A stretch of 64,000 nucleotides of DNA, taken from Nocardioides exalbidus. GTDB lineage: Bacteria; Actinomycetota; Actinomycetes; Propionibacteriales; Nocardioidaceae. The stretch is from assembly GCF_900105585.1 (NCBI RefSeq), contig NZ_FNRT01000002.1, positions 868,001-932,000 on the forward strand, written 5' to 3'. Positions 44,214 through 56,225 of the stretch are shown here, piece after piece; position 1 is the first letter of the stretch; each line of letters starts with the position of its first letter. Below the pieces are notes generated by a model, which saw only the letters and a list, made by a program, of their open reading frames with translations, ran no database searches and was not told where the DNA came from. Both the position numbers and the translations under genes were made by a program.

Positions 44214-45653
44214 GTGAGCGAGGAGACCCGGACGACGGCGGCTGCCGACGAGGCGTCGTACGCACCCGATCCACGTCGCTGGCGGGTGCTCGCGGTGTCC
44301 CTCGTCGTGGGCTTCATGTCGCTGCTCGACGTCACGATCGTCAACGTCGCGGTGCCCTCGATCCGCGCCGGGCTGGGCACCAGCGCCGCGACGATCCAGT
44401 GGGTCGTCTCGGGCTACGCGCTCGCCTTCGGCATGACCCTCGTCGCCGGCGGCCGGCTCGGTGACGCGCACGGGCGACGGCGGCTGATGCTCGTCGGGCT
44501 GGTCGGCTTCATCGTGTCCAGTGCCGCGGTGGGGCTCGCGCCCAACGCGGCCTGGATCGTGCTGGCCCGTTTGGTGCAGGGTGCCAGCGCAGGGCTGCTC
44601 ACGCCGCAGAACTCCGGGCTCATCCAGCAGCTCTTCCGTGGCGCGGAGCGCGGTCGGGCCTTCGGGATGTTCGGCTTCACGGTGGCGGTGGCCTCGGCCA
44701 CCGGGCCGCTGATCGGCGGCGCCCTGATCGGCCTCCTCGGGGAGGACAACGGCTGGCGGGCCCTCTTCCTCGTCAACGTCCCGATCGGCCTCGTCGCACT
44801 GGTGCTGATCTGGCGGCTCGTGCCCGACAACGAGGTCGGCGGCGACGCGGAGAAGGACCCCCGGGTCGACCTGCCCGGAGCGCTGCTCCTCGGGCTGGCG
44901 GTCCTCGCCGTGCTCTACCCCCTCATCAGCCTCGAGGGCGGGGCCGGCCTGCCGCTCGTGCTGTTGCTGGCGTTCCCGCCGCTCGCCTGGGCGTTCGTGC
45001 GCTGGGAGGCGCGCACCGTGGACCGCGGGCACCCGCCGCTGCTCGACGTGTCCCTGCTGAGCGGGCTGCCGGGCTACGCCAACGGGCTGCTCGTCGGCAC
45101 GCTCTACTTCACCGGCTTCACCGGGATCTTCCTCGTGCTGTCGGTGCACCTGCAGGAGGGTGAGGGGTTCTCGCCGCTGCAGGCGGCGCTGCTCATCACG
45201 CCGTTCGCCGTCGGCGCGGCGACGACCTCCCCGCTGGCGGGCAAGCTCGTCGGGCGCATCGGTCGTCGGGTCACGCTGCTCGCGCTGTCGGTGATGATCA
45301 CCGGCACGTCGCTGTCGGCCTGGCTGGTGACCCAGCCGACCGACCGGTTGTGGTGGACGCTCGCGCCCGCCCTCTTCGTCGCGGGAGTCGGCGGCGGTGG
45401 CGTGATCTCCCCCAACTTCACCCTCACCCTCGCCGAGGTGCCGCCACGCATGGGCGGCGCCGCGGGCGGCGCGCTGCAGACCGGGCAGCGGATCGGGTCG
45501 GCACTGGGTGCCGCGTTGCTGATGACCGTCTACCAGGCCGTCGGCACGGTCGCCTCCGCGCCCGTCGCCGCGCGGTCGGCACTGCTGGCCGCGCTCGTGG
45601 TGCTGCTGGTCGCGCTCGCCGCCGCCGTGCGCTCGTGGCGGCTGGGCGACTAG
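44214..45653 (+). CDS. MFS drug exporter, DHA2 (EmrB/QacA) family
   Basis: 479 residues with 14 predicted TM segments. Family motifs: FMSLLDVTIVNVAVPSI (motif D1), GGRLGDAHGRRRLMLVG (motif A) and SATGPLIGGALIG (motif C, antiporter). GTG start. Its TAG stop overlaps the purB stop (CTAG) on the other strand, leaving no room for a terminator between these convergent genes. Substrate unknown. Confidence 0.93.
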   Translation: MSEETRTTAAADEASYAPDPRRWRVLAVSLVVGFMSLLDVTIVNVAVPSIRAGLGTSAATIQWVVSGYALAFGMTLVAGGRLGDAHGRRRLMLVGLVGFIVSSAAVGLAPNAAWIVLARLVQGASAGLLTPQNSGLIQQLFRGAERGRAFGMFGFTVAVASATGPLIGGALIGLLGEDNGWRALFLVNVPIGLVALVLIWRLVPDNEVGGDAEKDPRVDLPGALLLGLAVLAVLYPLISLEGGAGLPLVLLLAFPPLAWAFVRWEARTVDRGHPPLLDVSLLSGLPGYANGLLVGTLYFTGFTGIFLVLSVHLQEGEGFSPLQAALLITPFAVGAATTSPLAGKLVGRIGRRVTLLALSVMITGTSLSAWLVTQPTDRLWWTLAPALFVAGVGGGGVISPNFTLTLAEVPPRMGGAAGGALQTGQRIGSALGAALLMTVYQAVGTVASAPVAARSALLAALVVLLVALAAAVRSWRLGD

Positions 45654-47068
45654 AGGATGGCGCCCGGGACGTAGGCCGCCGCGTCGGGGAAGCGGGCCGC
45701 GAGGGCCTCGACCCGGGCGACGACCGCACGGGTCTGGGCGACGGCGGCGCCGGTGAACTCGATCGGGTCGGCGACGAGCGCGTCGATCTGGTCGCGGGTG
45801 AGCCCGAGGCGCTCGTCGGCGGCGAGCTTGGCGAAGACGTCGTTGTCGGCCTGGCCGGCGCGCATCGCCAGGGCCGTGCCGACGGCGGCCTCCTTGATCG
45901 CCTCGTGGGCGGCCTCGCGGCCGACCCCGTTGCGGACCGCCGCCATCAGGACCTTGGTGGTGGTGAGGAACGGCAGGTAGCGGTCGAGCTCGCGCTGGAT
46001 CACGGCCGGGAAGGCGCCGAACTCGTCGAGGACGGTGAGGAACGTCTGGAAGAGGCCGTCGGTGGCGAAGAAGGCGTCGGGCAGCGCGACGCGGCGGACG
46101 ACGGAGCAGGAGACGTCGCCCTCGTTCCACTGGTCGCCGGCGAGCTCGCTGACCATCGACAGGTGCCCGCGGATGATCACGGCCAGGCCGTTGACCCGCT
46201 CGCAGGAGCGGGTGTTCATCTTGTGCGGCATCGCCGACGAGCCGACCTGGCCCTCCTTGAAGCCCTCGGTCACCAGCTCGTGGCCGGCCATCAGCCGGAC
46301 GGTGGTGGCGAGGTTGGACGGACCGCTCACGAGCTGCACCAGCGCGGCCACGACGTCGAAGTCGAGGGAGCGCGGGTAGACCTGGCCGACGCTGGTGAGC
46401 ACCTGCTCGAAGCCGAGGTGGGCCGCGACCCGCTCCTCGAGGTCGTCGAGCTTCGCGGCGTCGCCGTCGAGGAGGTCGAGCATGTCCTGCGAGGTGCCCA
46501 TCGGGCCCTTGATCCCGCGGAGCGGGTAGCGGGCGAGCAGCTCCTCGATCCGCTGGACGCCGATCAGCATCTCGTCGGCGACGGTCGCGAAGCGCTTGCC
46601 CAGCGTGGTGGCCTGGGCGGCGACGTTGTGGGAGCGGCCGGCCATCACGGTGGCCTCGTGCTCGGCGGCGAGCCGGCCGAGGCGGACGAGCGCGGCGACG
46701 GCGCGGTCGCGCACGACCTCGAGCGAGCGGCGTACCTGCAGCTGCTCGACGTTCTCGGTCAGGTCGCGCGAGGTCATGCCCTTGTGGATGTGCTCGTGGC
46801 CGGCCAGCGCACTGAACTCCTCGATGCGCGCCTTCACGTCGTGGCGGGTGACGCGCTCCCGGGCGGCGATCGAGTCGAGGTCGACGTTGTCGATGACCGA
46901 CTCGTAGGCCTCGACGACACCGTCGGGCACCGCGATCCCGAGGTCGCGCTGGGCCTCGAGCACCGCGACCCAGAGCTGGCGCTCGAGGACGATCTTGTGC
47001 TCGGGGGACCAGATCTCGGCGAGGTCGGCGCCGGCGTAGCGGGTGGCCAGGACGTTGGGGACGGTCAC
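45650..47068 (-). CDS. purB: PurB, adenylosuccinate lyase
   Basis: Cleaves fumarate from SAICAR and from adenylosuccinate, acting twice in AMP synthesis. 472 residues, mostly helical. The superfamily signature GSSAMPHKMNTRSCE near 290, HEHIHKGMTSRDLTEN and MAGRSHNVAAQ supply active-site His and Ser residues. ATG or GTG start region MTVPNVLATRYAG. The DUF402 gene upstream ends three bases before it. Confidence 0.97.
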   Translation of the reverse strand: MTVPNVLATRYAGADLAEIWSPEHKIVLERQLWVAVLEAQRDLGIAVPDGVVEAYESVIDNVDLDSIAARERVTRHDVKARIEEFSALAGHEHIHKGMTSRDLTENVEQLQVRRSLEVVRDRAVAALVRLGRLAAEHEATVMAGRSHNVAAQATTLGKRFATVADEMLIGVQRIEELLARYPLRGIKGPMGTSQDMLDLLDGDAAKLDDLEERVAAHLGFEQVLTSVGQVYPRSLDFDVVAALVQLVSGPSNLATTVRLMAGHELVTEGFKEGQVGSSAMPHKMNTRSCERVNGLAVIIRGHLSMVSELAGDQWNEGDVSCSVVRRVALPDAFFATDGLFQTFLTVLDEFGAFPAVIQRELDRYLPFLTTTKVLMAAVRNGVGREAAHEAIKEAAVGTALAMRAGQADNDVFAKLAADERLGLTRDQIDALVADPIEFTGAAVAQTRAVVARVEALAARFPDAAAYVPGAIL

Positions 47069-47071
47069 GGC

Positions 47072-47620
47072 TCAGATCATCCCATCCGCCGGGGTCCACC
47101 CGTCCCACGGTGCCCACCAGAGGTCACCCCGGTCGAGGAGCTCGGCGACGTGCGCCGCCTCGCGGAGCACGGCGAGCAGCTCGTCCTGGGTGATCCGCCC
47201 CGACGCGAGCGTCGGCGCGAGGTCCTGGACGTCCTTCCAGCGCCAGTCCCCGTCGGGAGGTACGACGATGTCGAGCTGGAGGTCGTTGACGTGGATCGCC
47301 CCGTCGGCCCGGACGTAGGGCGTCTCGAAGTTGACGTACCAGTGGAGGAAGGCGCCGTCGGCGTCGAAGAACTTCCACACCGAGTACCAGTCGCCCTCGC
47401 GGCGCAGCTTGAGCACCGTCGTGCCCGTCCAGGCGTCGACGTGGGCCCACGGGTGCGGGTGGTCGTGCGGCGGGAAGGTCAACGGCGTGCCGTTGCGCTG
47501 GAGCGTGACGAGGATGCCGTCGTCGGCGACGACCTCCTCGTCCCACGACGCCCACTCGGCGCCGTGGAGGACCTCGACGACCCGGACGTCGGAGCCGATC
47601 GGGAAGGCTCCGTCAGCCAC
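47072..47620 (-). CDS. DUF402 family protein
   Basis: 182 residues. The DUF402 barrel is recognisable in VLKLRREGDWYSVWKFFDADGAFLHWYVNFETP and LQLDIVVPPDGDWRWKDV. Some relatives are nucleoside di/triphosphatases with metal-binding Asp residues; activity here is not claimed. The GTG start lies 8 bp inside the 3' end of purD, and the stop is three bases before purB, so purD-DUF402-purB form one transcript. Confidence 0.88.
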   Translation of the reverse strand: MADGAFPIGSDVRVVEVLHGAEWASWDEEVVADDGILVTLQRNGTPLTFPPHDHPHPWAHVDAWTGTTVLKLRREGDWYSVWKFFDADGAFLHWYVNFETPYVRADGAIHVNDLQLDIVVPPDGDWRWKDVQDLAPTLASGRITQDELLAVLREAAHVAELLDRGDLWWAPWDGWTPADGMI

Positions 47621-48908
47621 GGGACGCCGCTCCCTCGACCACGCCCAGCGGCTCGGCCGCGATGTCGGAACGCCGCTGGAGGCCCTCGAACGAGATGAGG
47701 TCGGCGGCGGCGTAGGCACGCGAGCGCGCGTCGGCCACGTCGTAGCCGACGGCCCGCACCGAGAGCACCCGGCCGCCGGCGGTGACGAGGTGGCGGTGGC
47801 GGGGGTCGCCCTCCTCGGGCGCCGCGACGATCGCGGTGCCGGCGTGGATCACGTCGACGTCGTGGACGCCGTCGGCGGCACCCGCACCGCTGATCACGTC
47901 GCCCTTCGAGGACGACTCGGGGTAGCCAGCGGACGCGAGGACGACGGAGACGGCAGCACCGTCGGCGAACGTCGGCTCCGGCACGGACGCGAGGTCACCG
48001 GCGGCGGCCGCGGCCAGCAGCGACCCCAGCGGCGAGGTGAGCAGCGCGAGCACGGGCTGGACGTCGGGATCGCCGAAGCGGCAGTTGAACTCGATCACCT
48101 TGGGGCCGGCCGACGTCAGCGCGAGGCCGACGTAGAGGCAGCCGACGAACGGGGCGCCGAGCCGGCGCATCTCGGCGAGCGTCGGCTCGACGACCTGCGT
48201 CATCACGGTCTCCACGGTGCCGTCGGGCAGCCAGGCCAGCGGGGCGTAGGACCCCATCCCGCCGGTGTTGGGACCGAGCCCGCCGTCGAAGATCCGCTTG
48301 AAGTCCTGGGCCGGGAGCAGCGGGCGGCCGACGGTGCCGTCGCAGACGACGAAGATCGAGAACTCCGGTCCGTCGAGGAACTCCTCGACGACGACGGTGT
48401 CGCAGTCGGCCGCGTGGGCGAGCGCCTCGGTGCGGTCGTTGGTGACGACGACGCCCTTGCCCGCGGCGAGCGCGTCGTCCTTGACGACGTAGGGCGCACC
48501 GAACGCGTCGAGCGCGTCGGCCACCTCGTGGGGGGTGATGCAGGTGCGCGAGCCGGCGGTCGGCACCCCGGCGGCGGCCATGACGCCCTTCGAGAAGGCC
48601 TTCGACCCCTCGAGCCGGGCCGCCGCCTGCGACGGGCCGAAGCAGGCGATGCCGGCCGCGGTGACGGCGTCCGCGACTCCTGCGACGAGAGGCGCCTCGG
48701 GGCCGACCACGACCAGGTCGGCGCCGATCTCCGTGGCCAGGGCGGCGACGGCCGGACCGTCCATCGGGTCCACGTCGTGGAGGGTGGCGAAGGCGCCGAT
48801 CCCGGGGTTGCCGGGCGCGGCGTGGACCTCCGAGACGACCGGGTCGAGGGAGAGCGCGAGCGCGAGCGCGTGCTCGCGGCCGCCGGTGCCGATGACGAGG
48901 GTCTTCAC
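47613..48908 (-). CDS. purD: PurD, phosphoribosylamine-glycine ligase
   Basis: Second step of purine synthesis. 431-residue ATP-grasp enzyme: VIGTGGREHALALAL at the N terminus, APGNPGI, KDDALAAGKGVVVT (ATP-grasp), GGLGPNTGGMGSYAP and EFNCRFGDPDVQ with metal ligands. The GTG at 48908 gives the canonical start. First gene of purD-DUF402-purB. Confidence 0.97.
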   Translation of the reverse strand: MKTLVIGTGGREHALALALSLDPVVSEVHAAPGNPGIGAFATLHDVDPMDGPAVAALATEIGADLVVVGPEAPLVAGVADAVTAAGIACFGPSQAAARLEGSKAFSKGVMAAAGVPTAGSRTCITPHEVADALDAFGAPYVVKDDALAAGKGVVVTNDRTEALAHAADCDTVVVEEFLDGPEFSIFVVCDGTVGRPLLPAQDFKRIFDGGLGPNTGGMGSYAPLAWLPDGTVETVMTQVVEPTLAEMRRLGAPFVGCLYVGLALTSAGPKVIEFNCRFGDPDVQPVLALLTSPLGSLLAAAAAGDLASVPEPTFADGAAVSVVLASAGYPESSSKGDVISGAGAADGVHDVDVIHAGTAIVAAPEEGDPRHRHLVTAGGRVLSVRAVGYDVADARSRAYAAADLISFEGLQRRSDIAAEPLGVVEGAASRG

Positions 48909-49009
48909 GGGCGTCGACCCTATCCGCGCCACGGGCTCACCGGTTCCGGGGAGGTTTGCGTGGGACCGCACCGGGCAGGGGTCACGCACCCCGAGACGTA
49001 GGAGTGAGA

Positions 49010-51133
<2,124 letters not shown>

Positions 51134-51137
51134 CGGC

Positions 51138-52670
51138 TCATGCCCTGACGCCCGGCCTGACCTTCGTCTTGCCGGCCCCGTTGGCGAAGGTGACGGTCAG
51201 CGTGATCCGCGCCTTCGGCACTGACCTCAGCAGCGCCCGCGCGGACCTCGGCAGCCTCACCTTCGTCGTGTAGGTGCCGAACCCCTTGGCCTTCACCGAC
51301 TTCGTCGCCCTCATCGGCTTGCGGCCCGGTGCGACGACCGTCGCGACGGCCTTGATCGTGCCCGGCGTGTTGGTCGTCGCGCGGATCGTGAGGGTGCCCT
51401 TCTTCGAGGAGTACGCCGCGCGGCCCTTCTGCGTCAGGACCGGCTCGATCGTCCGAGGGCTGGCCTCGGCCGCCCAGACGACGGCGGTGGAGTCGCTGTC
51501 GCGGTTGCCGAGCCCGACGGCCCAGCCGTCCGAGACGTCGAGGTGCGAGTAGTAGCTGACGGCATCCGCCGCGTCGTCGATCACCCGGCTGGTCGTCCAG
51601 GTGCCGTCGGCGCCGCCGCTCGCGCGGGCGACGTAGAGGTCGCTGTCGCCGTTGTCGCGCCAGATCGCGGCCAGACCACCGGCGCCCGGGAGCGAGCGCA
51701 GCTGGAAGAACAGGGCCTGACCGGTGCTCAGCCGGTGCTCGGCACCCAGCGCCCCGGTGGCCGGGTCCAGCCCGCGCACCCACAGCGCGGTCGTGCCGGA
51801 GGCGGCGTACGCCGGCGTGTGCGACGTGGCGAGGGCCGCTCCCGTGGTGTCGCCCGCGACGCCGAGGAGGCTGCCGAGGCTGCCCGCCCCGAACACCTGG
51901 GTGTCGAGCATGGTGTCGTACGTCGCCCCGCGGTGCGCGTAGATGCCGGCGGTCGTGAAGAAGCCGAGGACCGGCGTCCGCGCCGGACCGGCCGTGACCA
52001 GGCCCGTCGCGCCCCGGCTGCCGAGCTTGTCGGTCAGCCGGATCGCGCCGGACGGGGTCACCTGCATCGAGTAGTCCGCCGGCACGTGCGCGATGAGCGC
52101 GTCGGTCTCGCCGACGGTCGTCCAGAACCCTCCGTCACCGTCGGGCGCGGCGTCGCCGACGCCGAAGGAGTTCCACACCTTGGTCGGACCGGACCACGTC
52201 ACGCCCTGGTCGGACGACCACCACAGGTAGGTGCCGAGCGTGCCGGGCAGGTCGCCCGACGCGTTCGCCGAGGCGGTCAGCAGGACCCGCCCGGTCGCCG
52301 GGTCCTCGACCAGCGACGGGACGCCGAAGGTGTCGAGGCCGCCCTGCGCGAGCGCGACCGGAGCCCACTTCCCGGTGCCGACCTGCCGCTGCAGCTCGAG
52401 GGTCCGGGCGACTCCGGGCCCCTGGCGGTAGTAGCCGAGCAGCGACGTGCCGGCCGCCGTGGTGAGGGCCGCCGGGCCGCCGAACGACTGCCCGGCGCCC
52501 GCCACCGCGACCACCGTGGTGGGGTCGGCGGGCAGTGCCTTGGCGGCGTACGACGCGGGGCTCGCGGCGGGTGCCGCGCCGGCGCCCGTGCCGGTGCCGG
52601 CGATCAGGGCGAGGGCGACCGCGGACGTGAGGACGACCGCGCGGGGGCGGTTCGGAGAAGGTGCGCGCAA
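51138..52670 (-). CDS. Secreted Asp-box (BNR) propeller-like protein
   Basis: 510 residues, signal peptide 1-32 (GTGTGAGAAPAA). An Asp-box SSDQGVTWSG lies near 150, and other propeller-type phrases follow (WTTVGETDALIAH, LFFQLRSLPGAGGLAAIWRDN). The last 95 residues form a basic Ig-like domain with Lys-rich strands (KPMRATKSVKAKGFG) like that ending the phosphate-locus protein at 800. Sialidase catalytic residues are not evident. Convergent with the kinase gene, four bases apart. Confidence 0.75.
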   Translation of the reverse strand: MRAPSPNRPRAVVLTSAVALALIAGTGTGAGAAPAASPASYAAKALPADPTTVVAVAGAGQSFGGPAALTTAAGTSLLGYYRQGPGVARTLELQRQVGTGKWAPVALAQGGLDTFGVPSLVEDPATGRVLLTASANASGDLPGTLGTYLWWSSDQGVTWSGPTKVWNSFGVGDAAPDGDGGFWTTVGETDALIAHVPADYSMQVTPSGAIRLTDKLGSRGATGLVTAGPARTPVLGFFTTAGIYAHRGATYDTMLDTQVFGAGSLGSLLGVAGDTTGAALATSHTPAYAASGTTALWVRGLDPATGALGAEHRLSTGQALFFQLRSLPGAGGLAAIWRDNGDSDLYVARASGGADGTWTTSRVIDDAADAVSYYSHLDVSDGWAVGLGNRDSDSTAVVWAAEASPRTIEPVLTQKGRAAYSSKKGTLTIRATTNTPGTIKAVATVVAPGRKPMRATKSVKAKGFGTYTTKVRLPRSARALLRSVPKARITLTVTFANGAGKTKVRPGVRA

Positions 52671-52813
52671 CGGGAGCTCCTGGTGAGTGGTGGACCCCTC
52701 ACGCTAGGAATCCGCCCGCCCGCCGGGGAGAGGGTTAACCCGCAAATCCCGCCCCGGCACGCGTCGATCCGTCCGGATCGACCCGCTTCAGCGGTTCGGT
52801 CGCGGGTGGAGCC

Positions 52814-54097
52814 CTACTGGTGGACGACCACCGTCTGCTCGCGACCCGGACCGACGCCGACGCCCCAGATCCTCGCGCCCGAGATCTCCTCGAGGGCCCG
52901 GACGTAGGCCCGGGCGTTGTCGGGGAGGTCGTCGAAGGAGCGGCAGCCGGAGATGTCGGACTTCCAGCCGTCGAAGTACTCGTAGATCGGCTTTGCGTGG
53001 TGGAAGTCGGTCTGCGTCATCGGCATCTCCTCGACCCGCTCGCCGTCGATCTCGTAGGCCACGCAGACCGGGATCCGGTCCCACGCGCCGAGGATGTCGA
53101 GCTTGGTCAGGAAGAACTCGGTGAGGCCGTTGACCCGGCTGGCGTAGCGCGCGACGACGGCGTCGTACCAGCCGCAGCGACGGGTGCGGCCGGTCGAGAC
53201 GCCGATCTCGCCGCCGAGCTGCTGGAGCTGGACGCCGTCGTCGTCGAAGAGCTCGGTCGGGAAGGGGCCGGAGCCGACGCGGGTCGTGTAGGCCTTGATC
53301 ACGCCGATCACCCGGTCGACGCGGGTGGGGCCGATGCCGGCGCCGACGCAGACGCCGCCGGCGACCGGGTTGGAGGAGGTGACGAACGGATAGGTGCCGT
53401 GGTCGACGTCGAGCATCGTGGCCTGCGCGCCCTCGAAGAGCACGGTCTGGCCGGCGTCGAGCGCCTGGTTGAGCAGCAGCGAGGTGTCGCAGACCATGGG
53501 CCGCAGCCGGTCGGCGTAGGACGTGAGCTCTTCGACCACCGCCTCGACCTCGATCGCGCGACGGTTGTAGACCTTGGTCAGCAGGTGGTTGCGCACGTCG
53601 AGGGCCGCCTCGACCTTCTGCGCGAGGATCTTCTCGTCGAACAGGTCGGCGATGCGGATGCCGACGCGGTTGATCTTGTCGGCGTAGGCCGGGCCGATGC
53701 CGCGCCCGGTGGTGCCGATCTGGTTCTTGCCGAGGAAGCGCTCGGTGACCTTGTCGATCGTGGCGTGGTAGCTCGCGATGACGTGCGCGTTGCTGCTCAC
53801 CTTGAGGTCGGCGACCTCGACCCCCCGCTCGATGAGCCCGTCGAGCTCGCGGAAGAGCGCCTCGGGCGAGACGACCACGCCGTTGGCGATGACCGAGGTG
53901 GCGCCGGGCGTGAGGATGCCGCTCGGCAGCAGGTGGGTGGCGTACTTCTCGCCGTCGATGACGATCGTGTGGCCGGCGTTGTGGCCGCCACTCGTGCGGA
54001 CGACGAAGTCGATGGGGTCGGTGGTGGCGAGCAGGTCGGTGGCCTTGCCCTTGCCCTCGTCGCCCCACTGGGCTCCGAGCACGACGATCGCGGGCAT
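52814..54097 (-). CDS. purA: PurA, adenylosuccinate synthetase
   Basis: GTP-dependent first step from IMP to AMP. 427 residues: [18 protein letters not shown]-loop with catalytic Asp, [10 protein letters not shown] with catalytic His, [13 protein letters not shown] and [25 protein letters not shown] precedes the ATG. A stem-loop lies in its leader. Confidence 0.97.
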   Translation of the reverse strand: MPAIVVLGAQWGDEGKGKATDLLATTDPIDFVVRTSGGHNAGHTIVIDGEKYATHLLPSGILTPGATSVIANGVVVSPEALFRELDGLIERGVEVADLKVSSNAHVIASYHATIDKVTERFLGKNQIGTTGRGIGPAYADKINRVGIRIADLFDEKILAQKVEAALDVRNHLLTKVYNRRAIEVEAVVEELTSYADRLRPMVCDTSLLLNQALDAGQTVLFEGAQATMLDVDHGTYPFVTSSNPVAGGVCVGAGIGPTRVDRVIGVIKAYTTRVGSGPFPTELFDDDGVQLQQLGGEIGVSTGRTRRCGWYDAVVARYASRVNGLTEFFLTKLDILGAWDRIPVCVAYEIDGERVEEMPMTQTDFHHAKPIYEYFDGWKSDISGCRSFDDLPDNARAYVRALEEISGARIWGVGVGPGREQTVVVHQ

Positions 54098-54157
54098 CTC
54101 AGCCCTCCTCTGTCTTTCGGCAGATCATTCGGCAGTTGTCTCGGTCGAGATGCAAAC

Positions 54158-54182
54158 AGCCCCGGCACAAGGCGCCGGGGCT
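54158..54182 (-). promoter_or_regulatory. Stem-loop in the purA leader
   Basis: Arms 54158-54166 and 54174-54182 (AGCCCCGGC/GCCGGGGCT) pair perfectly around a 7-base loop; on the minus strand GTTTGC follows. It lies between the divergent starts of purA and the diacylglycerol-kinase-like gene, about 60 bases before purA, where no gene ends. It therefore looks like an attenuator or leader structure for purA rather than an ordinary terminator. Confidence 0.55.
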
Positions 54183-54288
54183 CTTGCGACGCCACGCTAC
54201 CGCACCGCGGGCGGGTTGCCCGTGCGCTGCCCACGGTGCCCCCTGCGGGTGGACCCGGCGGTCGGAGGGGTGGGCTACTGTCCCGGGC

Positions 54289-55203
54289 GTGCAGTCCCTC
54301 CTCGTGATCACCAACTCCGACGCCGGGACCTCCGACGAGGAGAACCTCGCCCTGGCCCTCGGCGTGCTCCGCCAGGAGGCGTCGGTCGAGGTCGCCAGGA
54401 CGTCCAACCCCGGCGAGCTCGACGGTGTCCTGCACCGCGCCGGCGGCCGTACGGTCGTGGTGGCCGGTGGCGACGGCAGCATGCACGCGGTCATCACGGC
54501 GCTGCACAAGCGCCACGAGCTCGCCGACACGACGCTGGGGCTGCTCCCGATGGGCACCGGCAACGACTTCGCCCGCGGCAACGACATCCCGCTCGAGATC
54601 GAGGACGCCGCGCGGCTGGTGCTCTCCGGCGAGGCGCGACCCGTCGACCTGATCATCGACGAGACCGGCAACATCGTGGTCAACAACGTCCACGTCGGCG
54701 TCGGCGCCCAGGCCAGCCGGCGCGGTGCCCGCTGGAAGTCCCGGCTCGGGTCCGTCGGTGTCGGCAAGGTCAACCTCGGCAAGCTCGGCTACCCGATCGG
54801 CGCCGCGCTGTCGGCGTTCCACCCGCCGGAGTGGCGGCTGCGCGTCGAGCTCGACGGCAAGGTCGTCAACGACGTCGACACCCCGGTGCTGATGGTGGCG
54901 ATCGGCAACGGCGGCAACGTGGGCGGCGGCACCGAGCTCAACCCGGACGCCGACACCGAGGACGGGCTCCTCGACGTGATGGTCAGCCGCGCCGTGGAGC
55001 CGCTGGCGAAGCTCGGCTACGTGCTGCGCCTGCGCAAGGGCGAGCACGACCAGCGCGACGACGTCCTGTCGCTGCGCGGCACCAGCGTCAAGGTCAGCGG
55101 CGACGAGTTCTGGCTGTCGGCCGACGGCGAGATCTCCGGCCCCGAGCGCAGCCGGAGCTGGCGCCTCGAGCGGGCGGCGTACTCCATGATCCTGCCGGCC
55201 TGA
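54289..55203 (+). CDS. Diacylglycerol/lipid kinase family protein
   Basis: 304 residues of the DAGK catalytic fold: VVVAGGDGSMHAVITAL (nucleotide-binding GGDGS) and LPMGTGNDFARGNDIPL. LDVMVSRAVEPLAKLGY and the terminal SADGEISGPER complete the family pattern. Phosphorylates a lipid (diacylglycerol, sphingosine-like or undecaprenol); which one cannot be decided. GTG start. Divergent from purA. Confidence 0.92.
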   Translation: MQSLLVITNSDAGTSDEENLALALGVLRQEASVEVARTSNPGELDGVLHRAGGRTVVVAGGDGSMHAVITALHKRHELADTTLGLLPMGTGNDFARGNDIPLEIEDAARLVLSGEARPVDLIIDETGNIVVNNVHVGVGAQASRRGARWKSRLGSVGVGKVNLGKLGYPIGAALSAFHPPEWRLRVELDGKVVNDVDTPVLMVAIGNGGNVGGGTELNPDADTEDGLLDVMVSRAVEPLAKLGYVLRLRKGEHDQRDDVLSLRGTSVKVSGDEFWLSADGEISGPERSRSWRLERAAYSMILPA

Positions 55204-55249
55204 GCCCCGGCTCGCGGCGCTGGTCGCCGCGGGCTGCGCACCCGGGGTG

Positions 55250-56212
55250 TCAGAGCCAGCCGCGGCGGACGGCCTCGACGCCGGCCTGGAAGCGGGTGTC
55301 GACGCCGAGCTCGGACATGAGGGCGGCCACGCGACGGCGGACGGTGCGCAGGCTGACGTCGAGGTTGCGGGCGATCTGCTCGTCCTTGACCCCGTCGGCG
55401 AGCTCGGCGAGCAGCATCCGGCGGTGGTCCAGCTCGGCGAGCCGACCGGCGCCTGCGTCCACACGGCTCGCGGTCTCCCACAGCTCGTCGAAGTACGCCT
55501 GCAGCATCCCGACGATGGACTGCTGGCGGATCACGGTGCGCCGGTCGGAGCCGACGCCGAGCGGCTCGGGGAGGATCGCGCGACGGGTGCCGACGACGAC
55601 CAGGCGGGTGAAGACGCTCGGCACCAACCGGATCTCCTCGCCGATCTCGGCGCGCTTGCGCAGCATCTCGGGTGCCTCGGTCATCGCCCGCGCCGGATAG
55701 ATCGCGCGGACCCGGAAGCCCTCGCGCACGGCGTTGCTCACCGCCACCGCCATCTCCGACTCGCTCGGGAAGCGCCACTGGTCGGGCCGCAGGAAGGACA
55801 GGTCGCCGCGCTTCTCGCGGATCCAGCCGGTGATCAGCGCCGGCACGTCGCCCTCGGCCGAGATGTCGCCGTCGATGGCCTCGGCGCTGTCGCGCGGGGG
55901 CTCGCGGACGTCGGTGAGCAGCGGGATGATCTCGGCCATCCGGGCGATCTCGCGGCTGGTGCGCTCGAGCGCCCTCGACTGCGACGAGAGGACGATCCGG
56001 GTCGCGGTGACCGGGTCGGCGACGTGGAGGACGCCGTCCTCGACCTCGAGGATCCCGAGGCGGACGAGGGGCCGGACCTGCTCGAGGAAGCGGTCCGGCC
56101 TGAGCAGCAGGCTGGCGGCGACCTGCTCGACCGTCTGGCCGGAGCCGGGCAGCACCTGGAGGTAGAGGTGCTCCACCCGGGCGTGGCCGGAAACGTCCAC
56201 CCACTCGCTCAC
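55250..56212 (-). CDS. LuxR-type HTH regulator with TrmB-like N terminus
   Basis: 320 residues. The N-terminal winged-helix-like part (EQVAASLLLRPDRFLEQVRPLVRLGILEV), a central PLD/sensor-like region (VREGFRVRAIYPARA) and a C-terminal LuxR HTH (LLAELADGVKDEQIARNLDVSLRTVRRRVAALMSELG). This matches the actinobacterial TrmB/LuxR hybrid type. GTG start. Divergent from lysS over 233 bases with repeated TGCCAGTG half-sites that it may bind. Confidence 0.85.
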   Translation of the reverse strand: MSEWVDVSGHARVEHLYLQVLPGSGQTVEQVAASLLLRPDRFLEQVRPLVRLGILEVEDGVLHVADPVTATRIVLSSQSRALERTSREIARMAEIIPLLTDVREPPRDSAEAIDGDISAEGDVPALITGWIREKRGDLSFLRPDQWRFPSESEMAVAVSNAVREGFRVRAIYPARAMTEAPEMLRKRAEIGEEIRLVPSVFTRLVVVGTRRAILPEPLGVGSDRRTVIRQQSIVGMLQAYFDELWETASRVDAGAGRLAELDHRRMLLAELADGVKDEQIARNLDVSLRTVRRRVAALMSELGVDTRFQAGVEAVRRGWL

Positions 56213-56225
56213 GGTGGCATCTTAG

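Noticed and set aside
43566..47117. 1183-residue minus-strand open frame across several genes
   Set aside because: Runs out of frame through purB and antisense through the MFS gene; both are clearly real in their own frames.
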